Source: Streptomyces sp. CB02400 (GTDB lineage: Bacteria > Actinomycetota > Actinomycetes > Streptomycetales > Streptomycetaceae). From it: a DNA stretch of 64,000 bases. Positions 9,804-18,873 of the stretch are shown here, piece after piece (the stretch's first letter is position 1; every line of letters starts with the position of its first letter). The notes below the pieces were generated by a model, which was not told where the DNA came from, made no database searches, and was given only the letters and a program-made list of their open reading frames with translations. Position numbers and translations under genes: made by a program. The DNA is taken from contig NZ_LIWB01000001.1 of the NCBI RefSeq assembly GCF_001905725.1, positions 186,001 through 250,000 of the forward strand, given 5' to 3'.

Positions 9804-11819
9804 GTGCGCAGGCCCTCACCGTTGTCACTTCTTCAAGAATATCTGGGCACCTGCCGCGTGCGCGTCCACGGAGCGTCACAGGGGGCGGGTTTCTTCGTCG
9901 CCCCGGGCTACGTGGTGACCTGCGCCCACGTGGCCGGGGCACGGACGGGTACTCGGTTACCCGTCTTCTGGAACGACACGGAGTTCGAGGGATCTGTGCT
10001 GACCGCGTCGGCCCCGCCCAAGGGCCGGGACTTGTGGCCCTATCCGGATCTGGCCGTAGTACGACTTCTCGACGCACCCGCGAATCACCCATGCGTCTGG
10101 CTGGACACTGTGTCTCCTTCGCGTGACGCCCCCCTGACCGCGATTGGCTTCTCCGACATCTACGAGCCCGGGAAGGCATCTGAGCGCTCCGCCGCCCTCA
10201 ACCGCGGGGGCACCACGAAGGTGCAGGGCGGCTCGATGCTGGAGTTGGTGGGCGGCGAGGTCAACAAGGGGCTGTCCGGCGGCCCGGTACTGAACCACGA
10301 CTCCGGTGGCGTCTGCGCGATCGTCAAGGCCACCAGGCTGCGGAACACCTTCATGGGAGGTGTCGGTATCCCCGTGAGCGCACTGAGGCTGCTGGACGGG
10401 GAGGTCTACCGCACTCTCATACGGGCACATGATGCGTTCCACGGGCAGAACGACCAGTGGGCCCGGCTGTCCGACCGCGTCATCGAGTCCGGCGGGGGAA
10501 GGGCCGACGAGAGCCTCGATTCAGAGCTCAGCCCCGCCGAGGAACGGCAACTGCTGGCGATTTTCTCTCAGCTGCCGATGGAGCCGATGGACGAGGACCT
10601 TCTGCCGGCCCACCGCACAGGCGGCGAAGGCGAATCCGATGTGAAACCATCCAGTACGAGCAGCCATCGTGCCGCGTTCTTCGCCGCAGCCGTCGAAGGT
10701 GCCCGCGAGCCCGAGCCGTATCCGTTACTGGACCACCGTGACGTCTTCACCGAGCTGGCCGCCCAGATGCCGCCCGAGGCCGGTCAACTGCCCTACGAGC
10801 TGGCCTTCGCCGCCGACCTCGCTCGTAAGGCCGCGACGGCGAGTCCGGCCTGTCAGGGAGCCGTACAGCAGTTGCGCGACCTGGTGCTGATCACAGCGGG
10901 CAGGCTCGGACTCGGTAAAGGGATCCAGCAGCGTCTCGCCCGAGGGACCGCGTCGGAAGCTCAGGCATCGATCATCGGCAGGATTCGCCATTCGATGCGA
11001 GACCGGCGGCTGTACCACGTCAGGGTGTGGCGCTACCGCTCAGCGAACGACATCGATCCGGCTGCCCCGGAGTCGGATGCGCTTCCCCTGAACCAGGCGG
11101 TCGAGCATCTGGCGGCGCTGCTGCCCGAACAGATCGAGATCATGGGTGGGGCCACTCGCCCTGGTCTGATCGAGCTGATCCTCCCGAAAGAGGTGCTTGA
11201 CGAAGGCTTCGCCGATCTCTTGCTCTGGCCGCAGTTGCCCTGGTTCTCACTGGGGCGCAAACAACGTGTGGTGGTCCGGCCGCTTGAGCGACATGAGACG
11301 CCGGCGCTGCACGCGGCATGGGCTGAGCGCTGGCAGCAACTGGACGGCAAGGCGGTCAGCGAGGTGATGGTGTGCGTGTGTGGTCGAGGTGATCAGCATC
11401 AGGCCGCGCTGGACGCCTCGTTCGACAGCGATCCGACATTGGCCGCGCTCGCGCTCGCTGGTTCTCCGCAGTCGCAGCCGGTCTCGGACGCCTACCAAGT
11501 GGCCGTCGCGTCCGGAGTGCCGATGATGGTGTGGCGGCGGGGCAGCCCGGCCTGCGAGCGTGATGACGGCGGCCGCTGCGGGGCGCCGGGCAGACGGGCC
11601 TGTCCCGGCAACGGTTTCTTCGCCGAACTGTGTGCCACCTTGGACGACACCCGGCGAGACGAGCTGCCCGAAAGAGTCCGTCAGTTGCGTGTCGACGCGC
11701 AGAAGCCCTCGAAGAGGGAAGGGCATCTCGGTGACGACATCGTCCTGTTGTGGGACGACCCTCGACGCCAGATCCCCCGATCTCCTCTGGCCCCGGCCCA
11801 GGAAGGACGCCCCCGATGA
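9804..11819 (+). CDS. Trypsin-like serine protease fused to a VMAP-type C-terminal domain
   Basis: 671 residues, no signal peptide, so cytoplasmic. The N-terminal domain (1-205) is trypsin-like with an intact triad: H42 (VTCAHV), D82 (PDLAVVRL), S158 (GLSGGPV). A linker follows, then a helical region (about 285-400) and an alpha/beta region (about 405-655) resembling the C-terminal domain of vWA-MoxR-associated proteins (VMAP). The latter carries several Trp-rich strands and a Cys-containing segment (SPACERDDGGRCG). In the systems catalogued by Aravind's group, VMAP is the core partner of MoxR and vWA proteins and is often fused to trypsin-like proteases. Starts with GTG at 9804; the stop overlaps the next start (ATGA). 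Confidence 0.8.
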   Translation: MRRPSPLSLLQEYLGTCRVRVHGASQGAGFFVAPGYVVTCAHVAGARTGTRLPVFWNDTEFEGSVLTASAPPKGRDLWPYPDLAVVRLLDAPANHPCVWLDTVSPSRDAPLTAIGFSDIYEPGKASERSAALNRGGTTKVQGGSMLELVGGEVNKGLSGGPVLNHDSGGVCAIVKATRLRNTFMGGVGIPVSALRLLDGEVYRTLIRAHDAFHGQNDQWARLSDRVIESGGGRADESLDSELSPAEERQLLAIFSQLPMEPMDEDLLPAHRTGGEGESDVKPSSTSSHRAAFFAAAVEGAREPEPYPLLDHRDVFTELAAQMPPEAGQLPYELAFAADLARKAATASPACQGAVQQLRDLVLITAGRLGLGKGIQQRLARGTASEAQASIIGRIRHSMRDRRLYHVRVWRYRSANDIDPAAPESDALPLNQAVEHLAALLPEQIEIMGGATRPGLIELILPKEVLDEGFADLLLWPQLPWFSLGRKQRVVVRPLERHETPALHAAWAERWQQLDGKAVSEVMVCVCGRGDQHQAALDASFDSDPTLAALALAGSPQSQPVSDAYQVAVASGVPMMVWRRGSPACERDDGGRCGAPGRRACPGNGFFAELCATLDDTRRDELPERVRQLRVDAQKPSKREGHLGDDIVLLWDDPRRQIPRSPLAPAQEGRPR

Positions 11820-12907
11820 GCGAGTGGCGGATTTACCGAGGTGTGCGAGAACCGCACGACGGCATTGACCGCTTGCCGGATCCGCCGCCGTGGCGGGACT
11901 TCGAGCGCGCCGGTGAGGTCACCCCGTTCGACCGGAACGCCGAAGCCCTCGGGGACCGACGGCTCCCGAGAGCTGACGCGTACAAGGCCGAGGAACGCAC
12001 CATCGAGGCGGTCAACACGGCCCTGTACCTGCGCCGCCCGCTGTTGGTGACGGGCGATCCCGGTGTCGGAAAGTCCACGCTGGCGTATGCGGTCGCTCGT
12101 GAACTGAAGCTGGGCACGGTGCTGCGCTGGCCGATCAACAGCAAGACCGGACTGCGCGACGGCCTGTACCGGTACGACTCCCTGGGCCGGCTGGAGGACG
12201 CCGGAGTCAACCGCGCGGCCCGGGGCCCCGCAAGCGGTGTGCCGGAAGCGAGCGGGAAGGGCGACGCCGCCGGGAGAAGTGCCACCACGGACCCGGCCGC
12301 AGAGGCGGAGCACGGTACGGACCTCGGGCGCTATCTGCGGCTCGGACCGCTCGGCACGGCTCTGGCACCGTACGCATTGCCACGTGTCCTGCTCATCGAC
12401 GAGATCGACAAGAGCGACATCGACCTGCCCAACGACCTCCTCGATGTCTTCGAGGAGGGCATGTTCGAGATCCCGGAACTCTCCAGGGTTGCCGACAAGC
12501 AGCCCAGGGTCCGGGTCCGTCCGGCCGACGACGGTGCCCGGGTCACGGTCGTGCACGGCACGCTACGCTGCCGCACGTTCCCCTTCGTCATCCTGACGAG
12601 CAACGGTGAGCGTGAGTTCCCGCCCGCGTTCCTTCGTCGCTGCGTCCGGCTCCATCTCCCGGCCGTCGACGACGACGAACGGCTGCGTACCATCGTGCGG
12701 GCACATCTCCCCACAGCCGCCGAGGACGCCGACGAAGTCATCAGCAGGTTCCTCAGCCATGCCGCGTCGGGCGAGCTGGCCACCGACCAGCTCCTCAACG
12801 CCGTCTACCTGGTGAGCCGTACGGCACGTGACGGTGCGCCGAGCCTCGATCGGCTCACCGCGCTGGTGTTCCAGCATCTCAATGTGACGGTGCCGACGGA
12901 GTCGTGA
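11816..12907 (+). CDS. MoxR-type AAA+ ATPase
   Basis: 363 residues. Walker A is GDPGVGKS (80-87), Walker B VLLIDEID (191-198), sensor 1 ILTSN (259-263), with an Arg finger region AFLRRC (271-276). The YKAEE...EAVNTALYLRRPLLVTGDPG lead-in is typical of MoxR-like ATPases that remodel vWA-bearing partners. Residues 130-170 are an unconserved low-complexity insert. The ATG at 11816 overlaps the protease stop and its own stop overlaps the next GTG start (GTGA), so the four genes are very probably co-translated. Role: NTP-driven activation or threshold step in the surveillance system. Confidence 0.9.
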   Translation: MSEWRIYRGVREPHDGIDRLPDPPPWRDFERAGEVTPFDRNAEALGDRRLPRADAYKAEERTIEAVNTALYLRRPLLVTGDPGVGKSTLAYAVARELKLGTVLRWPINSKTGLRDGLYRYDSLGRLEDAGVNRAARGPASGVPEASGKGDAAGRSATTDPAAEAEHGTDLGRYLRLGPLGTALAPYALPRVLLIDEIDKSDIDLPNDLLDVFEEGMFEIPELSRVADKQPRVRVRPADDGARVTVVHGTLRCRTFPFVILTSNGEREFPPAFLRRCVRLHLPAVDDDERLRTIVRAHLPTAAEDADEVISRFLSHAASGELATDQLLNAVYLVSRTARDGAPSLDRLTALVFQHLNVTVPTES

Positions 12908-15900
12908 TTGAGCGATTCGGCTCGCTGCTCGCCGACCTCTGTCCGGCGGAGCAGCCGCCCACACCTCGCGAAGTAGCCGAACTCATCTGGCTGGCACGGC
13001 ATTTGCCCGAGGGGATCGGGCAGGCCGGGCGGGTGCTCCTGCCGTCCGGGGATCGCCCGATTCCGTCCACCACGGAGGGCGGTCCCAGGCCGGAGTCGTC
13101 CCAGGCCGGCGACAGCGGCCGATCCGATGCCGAGGCCACGCGGTTCTATCTGCCTCGGCACGGCTCCCCGGACGAGGGGGCGGAAAAAGAAACCGTACAA
13201 GCGGCGCCGGTTCGCGTGGGCGGGCCGACGGCGTTGCCCCGCCACCGCGAACTGGCACGCGCACTGCGCCCTCTCAAACGGCGCGTCCCCTCCACGGTGA
13301 GCACGGTTCTCGACGAGGAGGCCACTGCGACCCGGATCGCCGACCACCACCACTGGATCCCTGTGCTCACGCCGGCCGAGGACCGATGGCTCGACCTCGT
13401 GATCGTCCTGGACGCGTACAGTGAGAGCGGCATCTTCTGGGAGCCGCTTGCACGCGAATTGCGCGCCCTGTGCCAACAGCTCGGCGCGTTCCGTGACGTA
13501 CGCCTGTGCCGTTTGCTGGCACGGGGCGACGGTTCTCCCGGGCTCGGAATCGGCGCCGCGACCCCGCCGCACTTGCTGCGCTCGACGAGTTCTGTGGTTG
13601 ATCCCACGGGGCGCACGGCCACCCTTGTCCTCACGGACGGTGTGGCACCGGCTTGGGGATCCGACATGCTGAGGGGGGCGCTGCGGAAGTGGGCAGCCAG
13701 TGGCCCGACAGCGATACTCCAGGCGCTGCCTGAGCACGTCTGGGAGCGGACGGCCCTGGCACCTGAGCCGGGGCGCTTTCGCAGCACGGAAGCGGGAGGG
13801 GCCAACTCCACTCTGCTGTACACCGGTTACGGCTTGCGCTCGGGTGGCCCGAAGCGTGGTGCTGTTCCCGTGCCGGTGTTGGGGGTCAGCCCTGAGTGGC
13901 TAGCCCCCTGGGCACACGCGATCGCGGAACCTGCCGCGTTCGACGCAGCCGCGGTACTGCTGCCCGCGCCCGCGGCTCTCTCGCGGCCCGGCCCCGGGGT
14001 GTTCGACGTGAACGAAGTGCCCGGACGGGACGTTACGTTCGATGACTTCCGGGCCCAGGCACAGCCCCAGGTCTTCCGCCTTGCCGCGTACCTCGCTGCT
14101 GTCCCGCTCAACCTGGCGGTGATGCGTACGGTGCAGTCCGCGATGCTGCCGGACAGTCCCCTGTCCGACCTGGCGGAGATCATCTATAGCGGACTCCTGC
14201 GGAGAGTGCCCGGCGGCGCCCGCGCCGATGACGTAATGGGCCAGGCCTATGAGTTCGTTCCGGGCGCAAGGGAGCGCCTGCTGAGCAGCATTCGCCGGGA
14301 CGAGGCCGAGGAAGTGATCGACACGGTCTCCGCGTACATGAAGCGCAACGCCCCGACGATCAGTGCTCGCTTCACGGCCACTGTGCCCGACCCCGACGGA
14401 ACGCTCACCCTCCCGGTGGGTGCGCGACACTGGGCGGAGGTCCACAACCTGGTACGTCGGCGGCAAGGCAGACGTCCGGCACCGACGACACTGCGTGAGC
14501 AGGCGGTGCCGGACGTGGCGACGCAGCCGGCGCCACAACCTGCTGAGCCGGCAGCACGATCCACCGTTCTCGTCCTGACCGCACTCCCTCTCGAATACGC
14601 CGCCGTCCGCGCGCACGTCGAGGAGCGGGAGGAGTTGGTGCACCGTGACGGGAGCCGAGTCGAAAGGGGCCCACTATCCGGTACCCCCTGGCAGGTTGCC
14701 ATCGCCGAGCTGGGCATGGGCGCCGAGCGGGCTGCCGCTCTCACCACGCAGCTCATCAACTGGCTGCGTCCCGAGGCCGTGTTCTTCGTCGGTGTCGCCG
14801 GCAGTCTGAAGGACGACGTCGAGATCGGCGACGTCGTCGTGGGCACGAAGGTGTACGAGATCCACGGCGGCAAGCAGACGCCGGAGGGTTTCCTGGTCCG
14901 GCCGAACGCCCTGCCGGGCTCGCTCGCACTCGAACAGGCGGCCCGTTCCGCCGTACGGGACATGCACGACGTGCGGGCGCACTTCCTGCCGATCGCCACG
15001 GGTGACGTGGTCCTGGCGGACGCCGAGTCCGAGATCGCCCGGTTCATTCGCAGGAGCTACAACGACGCGGGCGCGATCGAGATGGAGGGCTCCGGCGCGC
15101 TCCAGGCGGCCCATCTGAGCGGCCAGTCGAACGCCCTGGTGATCCGGGGCATCAGCGATCGCGCCGATGGCGGCAAACGTGATGCCCACGCCGCTGGCTC
15201 ACAGGAGCTCGCCGCCGAGCAGGCGGCCGCGGTCACGATGGCGGTGCTGCGCAAGCACCGGCCTCGTCATGACAATGAGGAGATCTCCCACCGGTTCGGG
15301 GACGAGGCAGGGAACGGGCAGACGAGAACGGTGCTGTTGGCGGCCCTGGCCGAGGGGGCGGGTGGGGACGGCGGACGCCGGGCGGTGGAGAGGCTGGCGC
15401 GTGCGGTGGGGCTCGATGCCGGGGCATCCGCCTGGGAGATCGCCGAGGCGGCGGCGGATCCGGTATGGCGGGAGGCCGTACGGGAGTGGGGTGAGGCGGT
15501 GGCCGACCTGTTCGCCGCCGATCCGCGGGGTGTCGCCGGTGCCGTCGCGCGGGCCATGGAGCGGTCCGCGCCGGGAAGTGGGGTGGCCTGGTACGACGGT
15601 GACCACACCGACTTCCGGGACGGGGTCTTCCTGCGCGAGGTGATCGGTGTCCAGGTTCTGAACCAGGAGGGTGGGGCCGCTGTCCCGGAGGCGATGGCCG
15701 CCCTGCCGCCGCGGATCGGTGGGTTCACGGGCCGGGAGCACGAGACGGAGGAGCTGCTGCGCACGCTGGACCCGGCCGGAACACAGTCGGCGGCGACCCT
15801 CGTCGCCGCCGTGTCCGGTCCCGCCGGTATCGGCAAGACCGCGCTCGCCGTCGAGACCGCGCGCCTGGCCCGTGAGCGGGGCTGGTTTCCCGGTGGGGTC

Positions 15901-17706
15901 CTCTTCATCGACCTGCACGGCTACGACCGGGAGCCCGTCACCGCCGACCGTGCCCTCCAGGCCCTGCTGCGCGCCCTCGGCACCCCGCCGGAACACATCC
16001 CCACCACGACGGACGAGCGGACGGCGCTCTACCGCTCGGTGCTGGCCGTGCGGGCCCAGGAGCGCGGCGCGGTGCTGGTCCTGGCCGACAACGCCTCCTC
16101 GCCGGAGCAGGTACGGCCCCTCCTGCCGGGCGACTCCCGGCACCACGTCCTGATCACGTCACGCGACCGGCTGCCCCAACTGAGCGCGCACCTTCTCCTC
16201 TTGGACCGGCTCAGCCCACAGCAGGCGTACGAACTCCTCGACCGCGCCCTGCGGATCGCCGACCCGTACGACAGCCGGGTGGCCGACGACCCCGACACGG
16301 CCGAGCGACTCGCCGGCCTCTGCGGGCATCTCCCGCTGGCCCTGCAGATCGCGGTTGCTCGGCTGGTGGAGGACCCGGGCAAGCCGGTGACCGAACTCGT
16401 GACAGGACTGACCGAGTTCCACGACCGGCTCGACCACCTCGACGACGGCGAGCGCAGCGTCCGCGCGGCCTTCGAGCTCTCCTACCGCCGACTGCCGCCC
16501 GATCAGGCCCGGCTGCTGCGTCTGCTCGCCCTCGCGCCGGGGCCCGAGGTGAGTGACGAGGTCGTCGCGGCGCTGGTCGGTGCCGAGGAGCCTCCGGTGC
16601 GCGACCTCGAGGAATTGGCCGATGCACACCTCGTGGAGAGGGGAAGTGGACGCGGATGGTGGCGGGTGCACGATCTGGTACGGGCGTTCGGCGTGAGTGT
16701 GGTGGCGGGGAACGCGGAGTTGAGCGAAGAAGGGGAGAGGGCGCGGGAGCGGGTGCTGGGGTTCTACGCGCGGTGGGCGGATGCGGCCGATGACCGGTTG
16801 CGGTGGCTGCCGGGGATGGAGGAGCCGGAGCGGTTCGGGGACCGGGGGCAGGCGTTGGCGTGGCTGGACGGTGAGCGGGCGGGCCTGGTGGCGGCGGTGG
16901 GGTGGGGACGGGAGGAGCGGTTCGCGGGCGCGGCGATGCGGCTGGCTTTGTGTCTGGCGGTGTACCTGGACTGGCGGCGATATTTCGACGACTTGATTGC
17001 CGTAGCGGAGGCGGCGCGGGAGGCCGCGCAGCTTGCCGGGGACCGGCTGGGCGAGGCCATCGCGTGGAACAACCTTGGCAACGCCCTGCGCGAGGCGGGC
17101 CGGGTGGAGGAGGCGATCGACGCCCATACGCGGGCCCGTGACCTGTACCAGGCCGCCGGGGACCGCCGCGGCGAGGCCGGCGCGTGGGACAGCCTCGGTG
17201 TCGCCCTGGGAGGGGCGGGCCGGGTGGAGGAGGCGATCGACGCCCATACGCGGGCCCGTGACCTGTACCAGGCCGCCGGAAACCACCATCGTGAGGCCGG
17301 CGCGTGGAACAACCTCGGCCTCGCCTTGGGGGAGTTGGGCCGGACGGGGGAGGCGATCGACGCCCACACGCGGGCCCTCGGCCTGTACAAGACCACCGGA
17401 GACCGCCACGGCGAAGGCAGGGCGTGGGACAGCCTCGGTGTCGCCCTGCGGCAGGCGGGCCGGGCGGAGGAGGCGATCGAGGCGTACGGAAGGTCTCTGG
17501 AGCTCTTCCGAGGATTTGAGGACCGGTACGGCGAGGGGCGGACCCTCTACAACCTGGCCCTCGCGCATGAGACCGCCCACCGCCCCGCCGAGGCCCGCGC
17601 CGCCTACCTCCGGGCCGCCGACGCCTTCACCCGGGCCAACGCCCCCACCGAAGCCGCCCAGGCCCGTACCTTGGCCGCCGCCTTCGGCGACTCACCCACC
17701 CACTGA
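12904..17706 (+). CDS. SAV_2336-type/vWA-like - nucleoside phosphorylase - NB-ARC - TPR giant STAND protein
   Basis: 1600 residues in one frame, starting GTG. Domains in order: SAV_2336 N-terminal-type region with a vWA-like core (about 110-480; strand LDLVIVLDAYSES, where the metal site DxSxS is not canonical); a PNP/MTAN-like nucleosidase (about 553-785) keeping E564, the M727-E728 pair and D752, which align with the catalytic Glu, ribose-binding Met-Glu and catalytic Asp of MTA/SAH nucleosidase; a helical linker (785-940); an NB-ARC NTPase with P-loop GPAGIGKT (972-979), Walker B VLVLADN and GHLPLAL; a winged-helix region; and TPRs (about 1375-1590). This is an NLR-like receptor: TPRs sense, NB-ARC switches, and the nucleosidase is the likely effector. 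Partners are the three upstream genes. Confidence 0.85.
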   Translation: MIERFGSLLADLCPAEQPPTPREVAELIWLARHLPEGIGQAGRVLLPSGDRPIPSTTEGGPRPESSQAGDSGRSDAEATRFYLPRHGSPDEGAEKETVQAAPVRVGGPTALPRHRELARALRPLKRRVPSTVSTVLDEEATATRIADHHHWIPVLTPAEDRWLDLVIVLDAYSESGIFWEPLARELRALCQQLGAFRDVRLCRLLARGDGSPGLGIGAATPPHLLRSTSSVVDPTGRTATLVLTDGVAPAWGSDMLRGALRKWAASGPTAILQALPEHVWERTALAPEPGRFRSTEAGGANSTLLYTGYGLRSGGPKRGAVPVPVLGVSPEWLAPWAHAIAEPAAFDAAAVLLPAPAALSRPGPGVFDVNEVPGRDVTFDDFRAQAQPQVFRLAAYLAAVPLNLAVMRTVQSAMLPDSPLSDLAEIIYSGLLRRVPGGARADDVMGQAYEFVPGARERLLSSIRRDEAEEVIDTVSAYMKRNAPTISARFTATVPDPDGTLTLPVGARHWAEVHNLVRRRQGRRPAPTTLREQAVPDVATQPAPQPAEPAARSTVLVLTALPLEYAAVRAHVEEREELVHRDGSRVERGPLSGTPWQVAIAELGMGAERAAALTTQLINWLRPEAVFFVGVAGSLKDDVEIGDVVVGTKVYEIHGGKQTPEGFLVRPNALPGSLALEQAARSAVRDMHDVRAHFLPIATGDVVLADAESEIARFIRRSYNDAGAIEMEGSGALQAAHLSGQSNALVIRGISDRADGGKRDAHAAGSQELAAEQAAAVTMAVLRKHRPRHDNEEISHRFGDEAGNGQTRTVLLAALAEGAGGDGGRRAVERLARAVGLDAGASAWEIAEAAADPVWREAVREWGEAVADLFAADPRGVAGAVARAMERSAPGSGVAWYDGDHTDFRDGVFLREVIGVQVLNQEGGAAVPEAMAALPPRIGGFTGREHETEELLRTLDPAGTQSAATLVAAVSGPAGIGKTALAVETARLARERGWFPGGVLFIDLHGYDREPVTADRALQALLRALGTPPEHIPTTTDERTALYRSVLAVRAQERGAVLVLADNASSPEQVRPLLPGDSRHHVLITSRDRLPQLSAHLLLLDRLSPQQAYELLDRALRIADPYDSRVADDPDTAERLAGLCGHLPLALQIAVARLVEDPGKPVTELVTGLTEFHDRLDHLDDGERSVRAAFELSYRRLPPDQARLLRLLALAPGPEVSDEVVAALVGAEEPPVRDLEELADAHLVERGSGRGWWRVHDLVRAFGVSVVAGNAELSEEGERARERVLGFYARWADAADDRLRWLPGMEEPERFGDRGQALAWLDGERAGLVAAVGWGREERFAGAAMRLALCLAVYLDWRRYFDDLIAVAEAAREAAQLAGDRLGEAIAWNNLGNALREAGRVEEAIDAHTRARDLYQAAGDRRGEAGAWDSLGVALGGAGRVEEAIDAHTRARDLYQAAGNHHREAGAWNNLGLALGELGRTGEAIDAHTRALGLYKTTGDRHGEGRAWDSLGVALRQAGRAEEAIEAYGRSLELFRGFEDRYGEGRTLYNLALAHETAHRPAEARAAYLRAADAFTRANAPTEAAQARTLAAAFGDSPTH
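17094..17279 (+). repeat. Tandem 120-bp TPR-coding repeats with a 66-bp identical block
   Basis: TPR units of 40 codons start near 17041, 17161, 17281 and 17401. The second half of the first two is identical over 66 bp (17094-17159 = 17214-17279), although synonymous drift would be expected in old repeats. This points to recent duplication or gene conversion. Confidence 0.85.
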
Positions 17707-18009
17707 CCTTCGAAGTGTGGTGCCGGCGGGGCTGACGCTTCATGACCCCTGCGGTACGTCGAGTGCATGAGGTACGCACAGGGTGGCGGGCTGACCGATG
17801 AACGGCGAGTCCTCGCGAGAGGTCACGGATGAAGGCGACCAAGCGGTTCCGGCACGGCGAAGGGAACGCGAACCTTGCGCACGACCTGCGAGTCGACGTC
17901 CCCGCACTGCTCGGACGGCATGGCTGGACCTGCCGGATTCCCGCCCGTCGGGCCGCCTCCCGCATACTGAGGGTGAGGTGGACCACGCGCTCGACGCGGG
18001 CTCCGTCGC
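17707..18009. other. Intergenic stretch between convergent genes
   Basis: It lies between the STAND gene and the importer ATPase (convergent). A short forward frame at 17829 with GAGAGG before its ATG exists, but its product is Arg-rich, matches nothing and runs into the neighbouring gene, so I do not call it. No clear terminator hairpin was found. Confidence 0.4.
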
Positions 18010-18873
18010 TCAGTCGCCGGTCACCGTGCCCAGGAAGCGGATGTGCGGCCGGTCGCCGGGGCCGGGGCGGGTGACCGCGGCGCGTACGCCGTAGACGTCG
18101 GCGATCAGGGACTCGGTCAGCGTGCCGTCCGGGGCACCGGCGGCTACCACCCGGCCCTGCCGGAGCACGACGACCTGGTCGCAGTACATGGCCGCCAGAT
18201 TCAGGTCGTGCAGGGCGACGACGCTGGTGATGGGCAACTCGGCGACCAGGTTCAGCAGGTCGAGCTGGTGCTGGATGTCGAGGTGGTTGGTCGGTTCGTC
18301 CAGCAGCAGCTCGCGCGGCTCCTGGGCCAGGGCACGGGCGATCTGCACGCGCTGCCGTTCGCCGCCGGAGAGCGTGTGCCAGGGCTGGTCCGCACGGTCG
18401 GTGAGGCCGGTGCGCTCCAGGGCGGTGAGTACGGCTTCCTCGTCCGCCGCGGTCGCGGGGGTCCAGGCGCGGCGGTGCGGGACGCGGCCGAGGCGTACGA
18501 CGTCGAGAACGGTCAGCTCGACGAGGGTGTCGGCATGCTGCTCGACGACGGCCACGCGTCGGGCCACGGCTCGGCGGCCCCAGTCGCCGAGTGGACGCCC
18601 GTCGAGGGTGACGACGCCGGAGGCGGGGGCGAGCACACCGGACAGCAGTCGCAGCAGCGTCGACTTCCCCGAGCCGTTGGGGCCGAGCAGCCCGGTCACG
18701 GAGCCGGGGCGGGGGGTGAGGCTCACGCCGTCGAGGATCAGCCGCCCGTCGATGGTGCGGCTCACGCGGTCGGCGGCGAGGGTGGGCTGCTCGGCGGTCG
18801 TCTGTCCGGCGGTCGTCTGTCCGGGGCCGGGCGGCCGGGCGCCGCCGTCCCGCCGCTCGGTGCCGGTCGTCAT
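18010..18873 (-). CDS. btuD: Corrinoid ABC importer, ATPase subunit
   Basis: 287 residues. Walker A GLLGPNGSGKST, signature LSGGERQRV, Walker B LLLDEPTNHLD and the switch His in ALHDLNLA are all intact: the FecE/BtuD class that powers uptake of iron-siderophores or B12. About 30 N-terminal residues rich in Gly/Thr/Gln precede the domain. The ATG at 18873 overlaps the permease stop (ATGA). It is the last gene of a binding protein-permease-ATPase operon. Assignment to cobalamin or a precursor comes from the riboswitch upstream, not from the ATPase itself. Confidence 0.85.
   Translation of the reverse strand: MTTGTERRDGGARPPGPGQTTAGQTTAEQPTLAADRVSRTIDGRLILDGVSLTPRPGSVTGLLGPNGSGKSTLLRLLSGVLAPASGVVTLDGRPLGDWGRRAVARRVAVVEQHADTLVELTVLDVVRLGRVPHRRAWTPATAADEEAVLTALERTGLTDRADQPWHTLSGGERQRVQIARALAQEPRELLLDEPTNHLDIQHQLDLLNLVAELPITSVVALHDLNLAAMYCDQVVVLRQGRVVAAGAPDGTLTESLIADVYGVRAAVTRPGPGDRPHIRFLGTVTGD

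Noticed and set aside
9124..10179. 351-codon minus-strand frame across the TCO1 gene
   Set aside because: Only its last 40 codons resemble anything (AraC end); the remainder mirrors the forward TCO1 and protease genes.
17041..17600. DNA repeats considered as a CRISPR array
   Set aside because: Units are in-frame 40-codon TPRs without unique spacers.
17829..18074. Short forward frame with a possible ribosome-binding site
   Set aside because: Arg-rich, no family, and it runs into the convergent ATPase gene.
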